This document shows, piece by piece, positions 37,107 to 46,626 of a DNA stretch of 51,654 nucleotides. The stretch is taken from NCBI GenBank assembly GCA_030054115.1, contig JASGCL010000003.1, positions 18,134-69,787 of the forward strand. Direction: 5' to 3'. This DNA is from Hydrotalea sp. (lineage in GTDB: Bacteria; Pseudomonadota; Alphaproteobacteria; JASGCL01). A model generated the notes under the pieces. That model saw only the letters and a program-made list of their open reading frames with translations, searched no databases and was not told where the DNA came from. The position numbers were made by a program, and so were the translations under genes. The stretch's first letter is position 1; each line of letters opens with the position of its first letter.

Positions 37107-38435
37107 TTAACTGCCCAATTTATCCATTTCCAGGCGCGATAATTTGACCGTGATATGGCGTTGATGCGGCGGTTCGTCCATCACCTCATCCTTTATCACG
37201 CGGCCAGCATGGTAAAGCCGTTGCGGTAATTGTTCGTCGTTGATGTCGACTTCGTAGGTTTTGGTAACCACCCCCTCCAGCCCGTCCAATTCTTTGTCTA
37301 TCAGCGCGAACAATTGGTCGATGTTTTCACCGGTCACGGCCGAGACATTGATGTCGGTTATCAAATTGGTGGCATGGCCATTTTTCTTGAAAATATCATA
37401 TTTGTTGCCAACCAGAAATTTTTTCTGCGTCGGCGGCAAGTTAAGTTGCGCCAGCACCTTTTCCACCGCATTGACCTTAAAAACAAAATCATCGGCCGAC
37501 AAATCGGCCAGGTGGATGATAATCGCCGCCTCGGCCAATTCCTCCAGCGTCGCGCCGAAGGCGGCAATCAAATGGGTTGGCAGGTTGCTGATAAAGCCAA
37601 CCGTGTCAGAAAATATAACCTCGCGCCGCGACGGCAGGGTGACGCGCCGCACATGGGTATCAAGCGTCGCGAACAGTAAATCCATCGCCAATTCGGTCGC
37701 GCCGGTTAAGCGATTGAACAGCGTCGATTTGCCGGCGTTGGTGTAACCCACCAGGGCGACAATCGGGTAGGGGACTTTCTGCCGCGTTTTGCGATGCAGG
37801 GTGCGGGTTTTGATAACCTTCTCCAATTTCACCTCGATTTTTTTTATATCGTCGGCGAGTTTCCGCTTGTCCAATTCGATTTGCCTTTCACCCGGGCCGC
37901 CGATATTACCAGTGCTCCCACGTTGCCGTTCAAGGTGCGTCCAACTGCGCACCAGGCGCGATTGGTCATATTGCAATCGCGCCATCTTCACCTGCAACCG
38001 GCCTTCCTCGCTGGTGGCGCGTTTCGAAAAGATATTAAGGATGAGGCCTTCGCGGTCTTCGACATAGCAGGCTAGGTTTTTTTCGATGTTGCGTTGCTGT
38101 ATCGCGCTCAGGGCGTAATCGACATAAACAAAGGCAACATCGGGCTTGGTTTCCCATGATTCGCGCGGCGGCGCGGCGGCGTTTATTTTTTCCTTGATGA
38201 TATCGAGCGAGCCCTTACCAATCAGGGTCGCCGGGCTGATGGCGCGGAGTGGCACCGCGTGGTAGCCCAGCACCCGCTCGCCCAGGGCGCGCACCAGCTC
38301 GATTGCTTCCTGCAACCTTTGTGCTTGGTGAGCGCGTTGGTTGGGCAGGTAGGGCAAGACGATAAAAACACCGGCATTGGGTTGTCTGGCGACCGAATTT
38401 AAAAATCCAACATTTGACATATTTTTTATTATCAT
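37107..38435 (-). CDS. hflX: Ribosome-associated GTPase HflX
   Basis: Splits 70S ribosomes after stress and has GTPase and ATPase activity. The N-terminal HflX domain (about 1-190) ends in the glycine-rich GGPGERQIELDKRK, followed by a coiled stretch and the G domain with GYTNAGKST, DTVGFISNLP, and NKYD. 442 residues. Two starts are possible, MIIKNMSN or five residues later at MSNVGF; I keep the longer. Hfq is not adjacent. It diverges from the YfcH-like gene over 49 bp. Confidence 0.95.
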   Translation of the reverse strand: MIIKNMSNVGFLNSVARQPNAGVFIVLPYLPNQRAHQAQRLQEAIELVRALGERVLGYHAVPLRAISPATLIGKGSLDIIKEKINAAAPPRESWETKPDVAFVYVDYALSAIQQRNIEKNLACYVEDREGLILNIFSKRATSEEGRLQVKMARLQYDQSRLVRSWTHLERQRGSTGNIGGPGERQIELDKRKLADDIKKIEVKLEKVIKTRTLHRKTRQKVPYPIVALVGYTNAGKSTLFNRLTGATELAMDLLFATLDTHVRRVTLPSRREVIFSDTVGFISNLPTHLIAAFGATLEELAEAAIIIHLADLSADDFVFKVNAVEKVLAQLNLPPTQKKFLVGNKYDIFKKNGHATNLITDINVSAVTGENIDQLFALIDKELDGLEGVVTKTYEVDINDEQLPQRLYHAGRVIKDEVMDEPPHQRHITVKLSRLEMDKLGS

Positions 38436-38484
38436 AAAGGTTTTTTTGCTTTATTTACAGAGGAATCGATAATAGGATAAACCT

Positions 38485-39441
38485 ATGAAAATTCTAATAA
38501 CAGGTGGCACGGGATTTATTGGCGCATCGCTGGTTGAACATTTTGCCATGGCCGGGCATCAGGTAATTGTCGTGGCCCGTGGCATGAGTTCGCCGCACGG
38601 GCGGCGCGGCCGCAAGGGGGATGGTTTTCTGGCGCCATCGGTGCGGATGATTAATTCGGCCGAATCATTGGACCAAAATGAACAGCTGGATGCGGTTATC
38701 AACCTGGCCGGCGAATCGATTTCAGCAAAAAAATGGAGCAAAAAGCAAAAAGCCATATTGATGGAATCGCGGTTGGTAACAACCCGCCGGTTGGTGGCGT
38801 CGCTTGAAAAATTAAAACACAAGCCGAAGGTTTTTATCTCGGCCTCAGCGATTGGTTACTATGGCGCGCGCGGCTTGGAAATCATCGACGAGCGGGTTAA
38901 TGCCAGTTACGAATTTACCAGCAAATTATGCGCCGCCTGGGAATATGAGGCGCGGCGTGCCGAATCAACCTGCCGCACGGTCATCATGCGTTTGGGGTTG
39001 GTGTTGGGGCGGTCGGTGCAAACCAAAAAACCCGGCGGGTTGTTGGCGCGGCTTATTCTGCCGGCCAAATTTTTTGTCTCGGCGCGCATGGGGCGCGGCG
39101 ATTTTTACATGTCATGGATTCATTTGCGCGATATCATCAACGCCATCGATTTTTTTATCGAACATAAAGATTGCCGTGGCGTTTACAACCTAACCGCGCC
39201 CAACCCGTTGCCGCAAAAGGAATTCGCAAGAGTTTTCGCCCAGGTGTTAAGAAAATTTGAATTGTTTTTCATTCCGGCCTTTATGATAAAATGGATTTTC
39301 GGCGAAATGGGCGACCGGTTGTTGCTTCACGGCCAACGGGTATTACCAAAAAAACTATTGGCGCAATCCTTTACCTTTCAATTTTCTGATATTGAGGCCG
39401 CGTTGCTTGACGTTTTGCAATCTAAACGTCCTGTTGAGTAA
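38485..39441 (+). CDS. YfcH-family NAD(P)-dependent epimerase/oxidoreductase
   Basis: SDR-fold TIGR01777-type protein. GGTGFIG (8-14) is the dinucleotide-binding loop, INLAGESISAKKWSKKQK the family hallmark near residue 75, and SASAIGYYG gives the catalytic Tyr region. The C-terminal DUF1731-like part (LLLHGQRVLPKKLLAQSF) is present. 318 residues, normal. The substrate is unknown; such proteins are linked to cell division or nucleotide-sugar chemistry. Residues 33-53 are an unusually long, basic loop. Confidence 0.85.
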   Translation: MKILITGGTGFIGASLVEHFAMAGHQVIVVARGMSSPHGRRGRKGDGFLAPSVRMINSAESLDQNEQLDAVINLAGESISAKKWSKKQKAILMESRLVTTRRLVASLEKLKHKPKVFISASAIGYYGARGLEIIDERVNASYEFTSKLCAAWEYEARRAESTCRTVIMRLGLVLGRSVQTKKPGGLLARLILPAKFFVSARMGRGDFYMSWIHLRDIINAIDFFIEHKDCRGVYNLTAPNPLPQKEFARVFAQVLRKFELFFIPAFMIKWIFGEMGDRLLLHGQRVLPKKLLAQSFTFQFSDIEAALLDVLQSKRPVE

Positions 39442-39595
39442 TCAAAAACTATAAATTACCCGCGTCGCAGACTCCGCTTGCCTTATGGCGGCGGGGGTGC
39501 TATGACAAAACTTATAAACACGTTGAGGAATAAACCTAATTTTTGGTGAATTTATTTTATCTAACGAATTTTATACAACCTTTGATAAAATAATT

Positions 39596-41410
39596 ATGTC
39601 ACGCAAATTACGAAACATCGCCATCATTGCCCACGTCGACCATGGAAAAACCACCTTGGTCGATAAACTGCTCCAACAATCGGGCACATTCGCCAAGCAT
39701 CAGCAGGTAACCGAACGGGTGATGGATTCGAACGATATTGAAAAAGAACGCGGTATTACTATCCTTGCCAAAAACACCGCCGTTAATTTTGAAGGCACCC
39801 ACATCAACATTGTTGATACCCCGGGGCACGCCGATTTTGGTGGCGAGGTCGAACGAGTCCTCGGCATGGTCGATGGTGTGGTGCTGTTGGTTGACGCGGT
39901 GGAGGGGCCAATGCCGCAAACCCGTTTCGTTACCAAAAAAGCCTTGGCCTTGGGGTTGCGGCCGATTGTGGTGGTTAATAAAATCGACCGCCCGGGGGCG
40001 CGCCCCGATTGGGTGGTGAACCATACATTTGATTTGTTTGTGAATTTGGGGGCGAGCAACGAACAGCTGGATTTTCCGGTGGTTTATGCCTCGGCCATCA
40101 ATGGTTACGCTACGCTGGATATTGATAAACCATCCGACAGCATGAAACCGCTGTTCGAGGTGGTGTTGAAACACGTAAGCCCACCCGACGGCGACCGCAA
40201 CGCGCCATTGCAATTACAAATATCGGCCTTGGATTATTCGTCCTACACCGGTCGATTGGGGGTTGGTAAAATTAAAAATGGCCTGATAAAGGCCGGGCAA
40301 AATGTTGTGGTGATGTATGGCGATAAACAATTGTCGCCAGGCCGCATTAACCAGGTGCTGGGGTTTCGCGGGCTGGAACGGGTGCCGGTGGAGGAAGCCG
40401 AGGCCGGCGATATTGTTATTATCTCGGGCCTTGACGATATCGGCATCGGTGTGACGATAGCCGACCCGAATAACCCGGTTGGCCTGCCGGTGATGGCGAT
40501 TGACGAGCCGACCTTAACGATGGATTTTATGGTTAATACTTCGCCGCTGGCCGGCACCGAGGGAAAATTTGTTACCAGCCGACAAATTCGCGAGCGTTTG
40601 ATGCGCGAGCTGTTGGTTAATGTCGCGCTGAAGGTTGAGGACACGGCCGACGCCGATGTGTTCCGCGTATCGGGGCGCGGCGAGCTTCACCTGACCATCT
40701 TAATCGAAAACATGCGGCGCGAAGGATTTGAATTGGCGGTTGGCAAACCACGGGTGGTTTACCGCGAGGTCAATGGTGAAAAATGCGAACCATATGAAGC
40801 ACTGACGATTGATTTGGAAGATGACACCCAAGGGGCGGCGATGGAAGAATTGGGCCGCCGCCGTGGCGAATTGCAAAACATGGAATCAGACGGCAATGGC
40901 AGAACGCGCTTGGAGTATAAAATACCGGCGCGCGGCTTGATTGGCTTCCAATCGGAATTCATGACCATGACGCGCGGCACGGGTTTGATGTCGCATGTGT
41001 TTGACGAATATGGGCCGGTGAAGGCCGATATTCCCGGACGGCGCAATGGGGTGTTGATATCGTCGGAGCAGGGGGAGGCCGTGGCCTACGCCCTGTGGAA
41101 ATTGCAAGACCGTGGCCGGATGTATTCCAGCCCAGGCGACAAATTATACGAGGGCATGGTGATAGGCATTCACAGCCGCGACAACGACTTGATTGTTAAC
41201 CCCTTGAAGGGCAAGCAATTGACCAATGTGCGGGCGTCGGGCGCGGATGAAGCCGTGCGGTTGATAACGCCGGTGCCATTGACGCTGGAAACCGCGGTCG
41301 AATTTATTGAAGATGACGAATTGGTCGAGATTACACCAAAATGTATCCGCATTCGCAAACGTTACCTGACCGAACATGAACGGAAACGCGCCTCGAAACA
41401 GGTTGCTTAA
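39596..41410 (+). CDS. typA: Translational GTPase TypA/BipA
   Basis: Ribosome-binding GTPase needed for 50S assembly and stress responses at low temperature. G1 is AHVDHGKT (12-19), switch regions [13 protein letters not shown] and [17 protein letters not shown]4 NKIDRPGAR. The family-specific C-terminal domain follows (VASKRRGEL-like [18 protein letters not shown] and [19 protein letters not shown]). 604 residues, like E. coli BipA (607). It has its own 154-bp promoter region. A small GC hairpin AGGTTGC/GCAACCT (41415-41439) lies after the stop. Confidence 0.98.
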   Translation: MSRKLRNIAIIAHVDHGKTTLVDKLLQQSGTFAKHQQVTERVMDSNDIEKERGITILAKNTAVNFEGTHINIVDTPGHADFGGEVERVLGMVDGVVLLVDAVEGPMPQTRFVTKKALALGLRPIVVVNKIDRPGARPDWVVNHTFDLFVNLGASNEQLDFPVVYASAINGYATLDIDKPSDSMKPLFEVVLKHVSPPDGDRNAPLQLQISALDYSSYTGRLGVGKIKNGLIKAGQNVVVMYGDKQLSPGRINQVLGFRGLERVPVEEAEAGDIVIISGLDDIGIGVTIADPNNPVGLPVMAIDEPTLTMDFMVNTSPLAGTEGKFVTSRQIRERLMRELLVNVALKVEDTADADVFRVSGRGELHLTILIENMRREGFELAVGKPRVVYREVNGEKCEPYEALTIDLEDDTQGAAMEELGRRRGELQNMESDGNGRTRLEYKIPARGLIGFQSEFMTMTRGTGLMSHVFDEYGPVKADIPGRRNGVLISSEQGEAVAYALWKLQDRGRMYSSPGDKLYEGMVIGIHSRDNDLIVNPLKGKQLTNVRASGADEAVRLITPVPLTLETAVEFIEDDELVEITPKCIRIRKRYLTEHERKRASKQVA

Positions 41411-41466
41411 GGCAAGGTTGCGATAAGGTTAGGCAACCTGTAAATGGATAAGAAGGCCTCAACAGC

Positions 41467-42039
41467 ATGAAAAAAGAACTACGCAGAATCATTCTGGTGA
41501 TTGCGGCATTAAATTTGTTATATTTTGCGGTTGAATTTTTCTACGCCGTTAAGATTAATTCGGTGGCCTTAACCGCCGATTCGATAGATTTTTTGGAGGA
41601 TGCGGCGATGAACCTGCTGGTTTTTTTTGCCGCCCTGTGGTCGGCATTATGGCGGCGGCGGGTTGGGTTGTTTTTGGCCATCACCATGGCCTTGCCGGCG
41701 GTGGCAACCATCTGGGCATTATATCGCCAATTAACCATTCAAATTCCGCCGTCGGGCCATGTGATATCGTGGGTTAGCCTCGGCGCGCTCGCGGTTAATG
41801 TTTTTTGCTCGCTGTTACTGGTGGGGCATCAGCGAAAAAATAAAAAAAATAATCTGTTGCGGGCGACCTATTTATCGTCGCGCAACGACGCCATCAATAA
41901 CATTGCGATTATCGCCACCGGCTTGATTACTATTTTTTACCCATCGATTTGGCCCGACGTGGTGGTGGGGGTGTTTATCGCAATCTTGCATAGCTCGGGC
42001 GCGCTCGAGGTTTATCAAAAATCACTAAAAATTAATTAA
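41467..42039 (+). CDS. Cation diffusion facilitator-like membrane protein, short
   Basis: 190 residues with about five hydrophobic segments; the pattern ALTADSIDFLEDA (about 34-46) and YLSSRNDAINNIAIIATGL (about 136-154) resembles TM2 and TM5 metal-site helices of CDF zinc/cobalt/iron exporters. Full CDF proteins are about 290-320 residues with a cytosolic C-terminal domain, which is absent here, and the usual His ligands are replaced (D/E/N only). A real transporter or a nonconducting homologue are both possible. It starts 56 bp after typA. Confidence 0.6.
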   Translation: MKKELRRIILVIAALNLLYFAVEFFYAVKINSVALTADSIDFLEDAAMNLLVFFAALWSALWRRRVGLFLAITMALPAVATIWALYRQLTIQIPPSGHVISWVSLGALAVNVFCSLLLVGHQRKNKKNNLLRATYLSSRNDAINNIAIIATGLITIFYPSIWPDVVVGVFIAILHSSGALEVYQKSLKIN

Positions 42040-42047
42040 ATATTATT

Positions 42048-42087
42048 GGCGGCGCGGGCACTTCGTGAGGCCTTCCCAAGCACCGCC
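42048..42087 (-). terminator. Hairpin downstream of tRNA-His
   Basis: GGCGG (42048-42052) and CCGCC (42083-42087) close a GC-rich 40-nt structure that includes a CAC-TTC-GTG mini-hairpin. On the minus strand it is 28 bp past the tRNA 3' end and is followed by AATAATATTTAATT. This could end the tRNA transcript; the T-content is modest. Confidence 0.35.
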
Positions 42088-42115
42088 ATACAAATCAAAG
42101 GATAATAATCAAGGA

Positions 42116-42192
42116 TGGGGTGGCTGACCGGATTTGAACCGGCGACCCCCTGAACCACAATCAGGTGCTCTAACCAACTGAGCTACAGCCAC
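42116..42192 (-). tRNA. tRNA-His(GTG)
   Basis: Cloverleaf on the minus strand: acceptor GTGGCTG pairs with CAGCCAC, the D-loop has AGCTCAGTTGGTTAGAGC, the anticodon stem CCTGA/TCAGG holds loop TTGTGGT (anticodon GTG), and the T-arm is GCCGGTTCAAATCCGGT. A G at 42193 gives the extra G-1 opposite the C73 discriminator, typical of tRNA-His, and CCA is encoded. It matches HisS in this window. Confidence 0.97.
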
Positions 42193-42279
42193 CACAATAG
42201 ATATTGAAAAAAAAATTTCAAAAAAAATTATAGCAATTTTTAAAGGAGGCTTACCATAGCCACCATAAAACAGCAATCC

Positions 42280-43521
42280 TTATTTTTTTGTCCGCCTAAT
42301 TTTTGCCTCAACCGGTTGCACGACCGATGGTGCCATCGGTAGCTCGGGCACAAATTTAATAACGGTTCTATCTTGTTTAGTTGGGTGACGCACCCGCAGT
42401 CGGTTAAGCAAGAATAATAATATCAGCGCGCTTTCGGCCAACAACACCATCGAGAATCCCTTGTAACCAAAATGCGCCATAAAGTAAGAGGTCGTCAGCG
42501 GGCCGATGGTTTGGCCAATCGATGCCACCAACAACAATTGCGCGGTAACCGCGGCGCGATGTTGTTCATGAAGCAGGTCGTTGATATGAGCCATCGCCAG
42601 GGGATAAAAATTATAAATCGTCGCGCCGATAAGAACCATCGCCAGCCAAAACCACCGCGTGTCGATGGCCGAAAATATAAGCATTAGGTTGCCGATGGCC
42701 ATGACCACCGCGACCCACAGCATCACCAGTCGCCTATCGACCCGGTTCGATAAATTGCCCAACGGTAATTGCATGACAATGGCCGAGACAAATATCAAGC
42801 TCATCAGGTTAGAAATATACCAGGAATTAAAGCCCATCATTTTACCCAAGATAGCGCCAAGACTGTTGGCCGAGGCACTGCCGATTTGGCTTAAAAATAG
42901 CACAACCAGCGCGGCCGGCGATATTTTATACACCGCGCGAAATGATAAAAAATTGCCAGTTACCGGGCTGGGTTGTTGCAGGGTGGTGGTGAGAAGCGGC
43001 AACATCGACGCCAAAATAAACATCGTGATGTAGCTGTAGTGCGAGAAGCTGAAACTGCTGATATAATTAAAGGCATAATTGCCGATAATTTTACCCAAGG
43101 TTATCATGATAATATACATCGCCATAATTTGACCGCGCCCCTTGTTGTCGGTGGCAAAATTAAGCCAGGTTTCAAACACAACAAACATGCCGCCCGACGC
43201 GATGCCGCAAATACCATAAAGCAGGGACCATGTGACAACCCCCGGGTGGATGGGGAAAAGCAAGGTCGCCAGGCCGTAAATGGTGGTCATCAAGGCATGA
43301 CCGCGGATATAACCCCAAGCCGCGATAAAGCGCTTGGTCAAGATGCAAGAAACAAAATAGCCGATGTAAAAAAAACTATTGATAATCCCGATACCAAGGG
43401 TGCTGATGTTATAATCGCTGGCCTGGATTTGAATGATGACGCCGTGATAGGTCATCGCCGCGATAATAAGCAAAACGCTGAGCTGGATAGCCACGGTGCG
43501 CGATAGAGACGGGTGAATCAT
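42280..43521 (-). CDS. Major facilitator superfamily transporter (YcaD-like)
   Basis: 413 residues with about 12 hydrophobic segments in two halves. A family cue is the FETWLNFATDNKGRGQIMAMY stretch in the loop between helices 4 and 5, similar to the ExWLN...RG motif of YcaD-type MFS proteins. The C-terminal tail is Lys/Arg/Pro-rich and cytoplasmic. The substrate is unknown; the family includes drug, sugar or purine exporters. It follows the M23 peptidase gene by 49 bp on the same strand. Confidence 0.85.
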   Translation of the reverse strand: MIHPSLSRTVAIQLSVLLIIAAMTYHGVIIQIQASDYNISTLGIGIINSFFYIGYFVSCILTKRFIAAWGYIRGHALMTTIYGLATLLFPIHPGVVTWSLLYGICGIASGGMFVVFETWLNFATDNKGRGQIMAMYIIMITLGKIIGNYAFNYISSFSFSHYSYITMFILASMLPLLTTTLQQPSPVTGNFLSFRAVYKISPAALVVLFLSQIGSASANSLGAILGKMMGFNSWYISNLMSLIFVSAIVMQLPLGNLSNRVDRRLVMLWVAVVMAIGNLMLIFSAIDTRWFWLAMVLIGATIYNFYPLAMAHINDLLHEQHRAAVTAQLLLVASIGQTIGPLTTSYFMAHFGYKGFSMVLLAESALILLFLLNRLRVRHPTKQDRTVIKFVPELPMAPSVVQPVEAKIRRTKK

Positions 43522-43570
43522 GTTACGCCTCCGACCTCTTAAAAAAATACTACCAAGGATTATACCTTAG

Positions 43571-45055
43571 CTATTCCTTGGCCATTATCTGCGCGTTTTG
43601 AATGCGAAGCAAGGCGTCTTTTTTAACCAATTCAAAGCGGTTAAGGTCGTTACCACGCAGGGCGCGTAGCGCCGGTAATTTCACGGTGGAGGGATTAACT
43701 TGGTTGTCGCTAATCATAATTTCATAATGCAGGTGGGGGCCGGTGCTGATGCCGGTGTTGCCAACATAGGCAACTATTTGGCCTTGCTTAACCTTACTGC
43801 CCAGCGCAAGGCCGGTGTCATAACGCGACAGGTGGGCGTAGGCGGTGGCATAACCATCGCGGTGGCGAATTTTTAAATAATTGCCATAGCCGCTCTCCCA
43901 GCGCAAGACCTCCACCACGCCATCACCCGACGCCTTGACCTTGGTGCCAATCGGTGCGGCGAAATCTATCCCCCGATGGGCGCGGGTAAAACCGAGGACT
44001 GGGTGCAACCGGTCGCCAAAGCCAGAGGTAATACGCGCCCCGTCGACTGGTGTTGCCAACAACATTTTGCGTTGGCTTTTGCCGTCGCTGTTATAATAAC
44101 CGGCCGAACCACCTTCATCGACAAAGTAGAAGAAGGCGTTGTCGGTGCCGACCTTGGGCGATGAGACAAACACCACCCGCAAGTTACCACCGATTTCGTC
44201 CTTTTGCGCGACGGTGCTTTCGTCAAACAGCAATTGAATCAAATCAGCGGTGTGAATATCGGTTTGCAGGTTGATATCAAGCGATAGCAAGTCGACCATG
44301 TTTTGAATATTTTCTTGTGATAAGCCGGCGGCTTCGGCGCTGGAGGCCAAACTGCCGGTTTTGTCGATTTTAAAGCGATATAACTTAACCGAATTATCGA
44401 CCGCCAATTGGTTCATGGTGGCCTCGAACGTGCCGCCGTCTAATCGTTTGACCAACAATTGCGATGTATCACCCACCCGCACTGAAAATTGTTTTAGGAA
44501 ACGTTGGTTATCCGCGGTGCGACCAAAATCGAGTTTGACCACTTGGTTTTCGCCCAAACTGGAAAGGGGGAATATTTTTCGCGCCTGTTGGGTGGCGAGG
44601 TAAGCCTCCGCCGGGGAGACGCCACCGCGCACCAAGGCCTTACCAAAGCTATCTTTTTGCATAAAACTATATAGGTCATTTTTGCTGATATTGGCGGCGA
44701 CCAAAGGTATTGCGGTGGTTGGCGTTGGCGCGCTGTTGTTCGCTTTTTTATCCTTCGTGGCTGATGGCAGGGTGACGTTGCCCACTATGTTGCCTGTGCC
44801 AGGTAATGCTGATGGGGCATTGCTATTGTCGCCCTGCGGCCCCAAACCGGTTGCGTCAAGGGCGTTATCAATCGAGCTGGTATCGGCGGTTTTGATAGCA
44901 GGGTTGGAGCCGTCAGACGCCAGTTGCAAATTATCTTGAAACCAATAACCCAAAAACAACGCGCCGATGCCCATTAAAATAAAAAAAACAGCCACCGGAC
45001 GAGAAAATTTATTGGCGCGCTTGCCCAAATCATCAAAAGCTGTAACGTTCTTCAT
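43571..45055 (-). CDS. M23 family peptidoglycan metalloendopeptidase
   Basis: One N-terminal transmembrane anchor (about 20-37) with a short cytosolic tail, a Ser/Asn/Pro-rich linker (about 45-118), OapA/LysM-like middle domains and a C-terminal lysostaphin fold. Zinc ligands: H360 and D364 in HRGIDFAAP and H443 in HLHYE; the loop H441-x-H443 is complete. It should cleave peptide cross-links of murein in the periplasm and so help growth or division, like MepM. It lies 18 bp after lysA and 49 bp before the MFS gene. Confidence 0.9.
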   Translation of the reverse strand: MKNVTAFDDLGKRANKFSRPVAVFFILMGIGALFLGYWFQDNLQLASDGSNPAIKTADTSSIDNALDATGLGPQGDNSNAPSALPGTGNIVGNVTLPSATKDKKANNSAPTPTTAIPLVAANISKNDLYSFMQKDSFGKALVRGGVSPAEAYLATQQARKIFPLSSLGENQVVKLDFGRTADNQRFLKQFSVRVGDTSQLLVKRLDGGTFEATMNQLAVDNSVKLYRFKIDKTGSLASSAEAAGLSQENIQNMVDLLSLDINLQTDIHTADLIQLLFDESTVAQKDEIGGNLRVVFVSSPKVGTDNAFFYFVDEGGSAGYYNSDGKSQRKMLLATPVDGARITSGFGDRLHPVLGFTRAHRGIDFAAPIGTKVKASGDGVVEVLRWESGYGNYLKIRHRDGYATAYAHLSRYDTGLALGSKVKQGQIVAYVGNTGISTGPHLHYEIMISDNQVNPSTVKLPALRALRGNDLNRFELVKKDALLRIQNAQIMAKE

Positions 45056-45073
45056 GGCACAAATATTGGTTGA

Positions 45074-46426
45074 TTATATTACAATTGTTGTTTCAAGTTG
45101 TTGTTCTAAAGCAAAAAAATCATCGAATGTCTGGCGCGGGCGTATCAACCTATGTTCTGTCCCCGCGACAACCACTTCGGCTGGCATCATGCGGGTATTA
45201 TAATTTGACATCATCATCGCACCATAGGCACCCACTTGCAACACCGCCAATTTGTCACCGTTATTAAACTTAGGCAAGTTTCGTGCCAGGGCGAGAAAAT
45301 CCCCTGTCTCGCATATGCCACCTACCACATCTTGCGCCGCCATGTCAATTGCTTCGCCCGATGGTTGGTTGCCGCCATCAAGCGGTAATATCGCATGGTG
45401 CGCATGGTAAAGGGTGGGGCGGATAAGGTCGTTCATCGCCGCATCGACCACCGTGATATGCCGGCCGCCACTGGTTTTTTGTAAAATAACGCGGGTTAAT
45501 AACACGCCGGCGCGGGCGATTATCGACCGACCGGGTTCGATGGCAATTTTTTTAAGGCCGATAGCCCCCAGCGGCGCAAACACGCGCCCCACCATGTCAG
45601 CATAATCAGCCAGGGGCAGGGGCGTTTCCTTATCATAGGTTATGGCCATGCCGCCGCCGATATCGGCGGTTTTGATGGTGATGTTTTTCTGGTGCAAGCT
45701 GTTTATCAAATCGGCCAGTTGGCGGTAGGCCTTCTCCACCACCGCCATGTCGGTCAATTGCGAACCAATATGCATGGCGATGGCATGGGGCGCAAGGTAA
45801 GGCGAGGCCGCCAATGATTGGTAAGCCGCAAAACATTCGTTGATGGCGATGCCAAATTTATCCCCAGCTTTGCCAGTTGATATTTTGCCGTGGGCGCCGG
45901 CCGAAATATCGGGGTTGATGCGCACCGCCACATCGATTGGTTTGGCGGGTTTTATTTTTTGCGCCGCCGCGACCAGCATGTTTATTTCGTCAAATGATTC
46001 GACATTCAATTGGCCGATGTTATTATTTATTGCAAATTCGATATCCGCCATGGTTTTGCCGACGCCGGAATAAATAATATCTTGCGGTGCAAAACCGGCG
46101 CGCATGCCCGCCATCATTTCGCCGACCGACACAATATCAAGCCCAATGCCCGAAGCCTTGATAATTTGCAACAGGGCAAGGCGGCTGTTGGCCTTGGCCG
46201 CGTAATGGATGGCGACCTCGGGGGAGGTTGCGCCGGCCGAACGGTTGAAGATGGGCGATTGGGCAAAGGCCGATTTATATTGGTCGATGGCATGAATAAC
46301 CGAGGCCTTAGAATAGCAATAAAGCGGCGTGCCATAATGGTCGGCGAGAGTGCTTAAAGCCACCCCCTCCATCATCAGCTGATGTTGGTCGTAATAAACA
46401 AAATCGTCAAGACAAGAATGAACCAT
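45074..46426 (-). CDS. lysA: Diaminopimelate decarboxylase
   Basis: Last step of lysine synthesis: meso-DAP to L-lysine, PLP fold-type III. The PLP lysine is K78 in IHYAAKANS; the glycine loop is ADIGGGMAITYDKE, the phosphate-binding EPGRSIIARAG, and GGICETGDFLA supplies the active-site Cys and Glu. 450 residues, a little longer than usual, with an N-terminal DQHQLMMEGVAL lead typical of DAPDC. It lies in an argH-lipoprotein-lysA-M23 unit. Confidence 0.96.
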   Translation of the reverse strand: MVHSCLDDFVYYDQHQLMMEGVALSTLADHYGTPLYCYSKASVIHAIDQYKSAFAQSPIFNRSAGATSPEVAIHYAAKANSRLALLQIIKASGIGLDIVSVGEMMAGMRAGFAPQDIIYSGVGKTMADIEFAINNNIGQLNVESFDEINMLVAAAQKIKPAKPIDVAVRINPDISAGAHGKISTGKAGDKFGIAINECFAAYQSLAASPYLAPHAIAMHIGSQLTDMAVVEKAYRQLADLINSLHQKNITIKTADIGGGMAITYDKETPLPLADYADMVGRVFAPLGAIGLKKIAIEPGRSIIARAGVLLTRVILQKTSGGRHITVVDAAMNDLIRPTLYHAHHAILPLDGGNQPSGEAIDMAAQDVVGGICETGDFLALARNLPKFNNGDKLAVLQVGAYGAMMMSNYNTRMMPAEVVVAGTEHRLIRPRQTFDDFFALEQQLETTIVI

Positions 46427-46452
46427 AAAAATAGGTGCAAAAAAACAATTGG

Positions 46453-46626
46453 TTAGCGCTTGATGTAATTATAAACCGGCGCGGTGTAAAACGGCGCCTT
46501 GCCATCGGGGTATTGTGGCGACCCATAGGTGCCGCAGGCCGCCATCAGCACCGCGACCAAAACCAACAGGCCCAAGACCATGGTCACCCGGGTGGCGTGG
46601 CGTAACGCAATCATTAATTTATTCAT
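46453..46626 (-). CDS. Small LptM-like lipoprotein
   Basis: 57 residues: a basic N-terminus (MNKLMIALRHATR), a hydrophobic signal and the lipobox LMAAC, then a short mature part GTYGSPQYPDG and a Tyr/Pro-rich tail. This resembles LptM/YifL-type lipoproteins often beside dapF or lysA; LptM stabilises the LPS translocon LptD/E in E. coli. The ATG at 46626 overlaps the last argH codons and has an AAGGAA ribosome site; an upstream ATG in the same frame would sit deep inside argH. It starts within argH and ends 26 bp before lysA. Confidence 0.75.
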   Translation of the reverse strand: MNKLMIALRHATRVTMVLGLLVLVAVLMAACGTYGSPQYPDGKAPFYTAPVYNYIKR

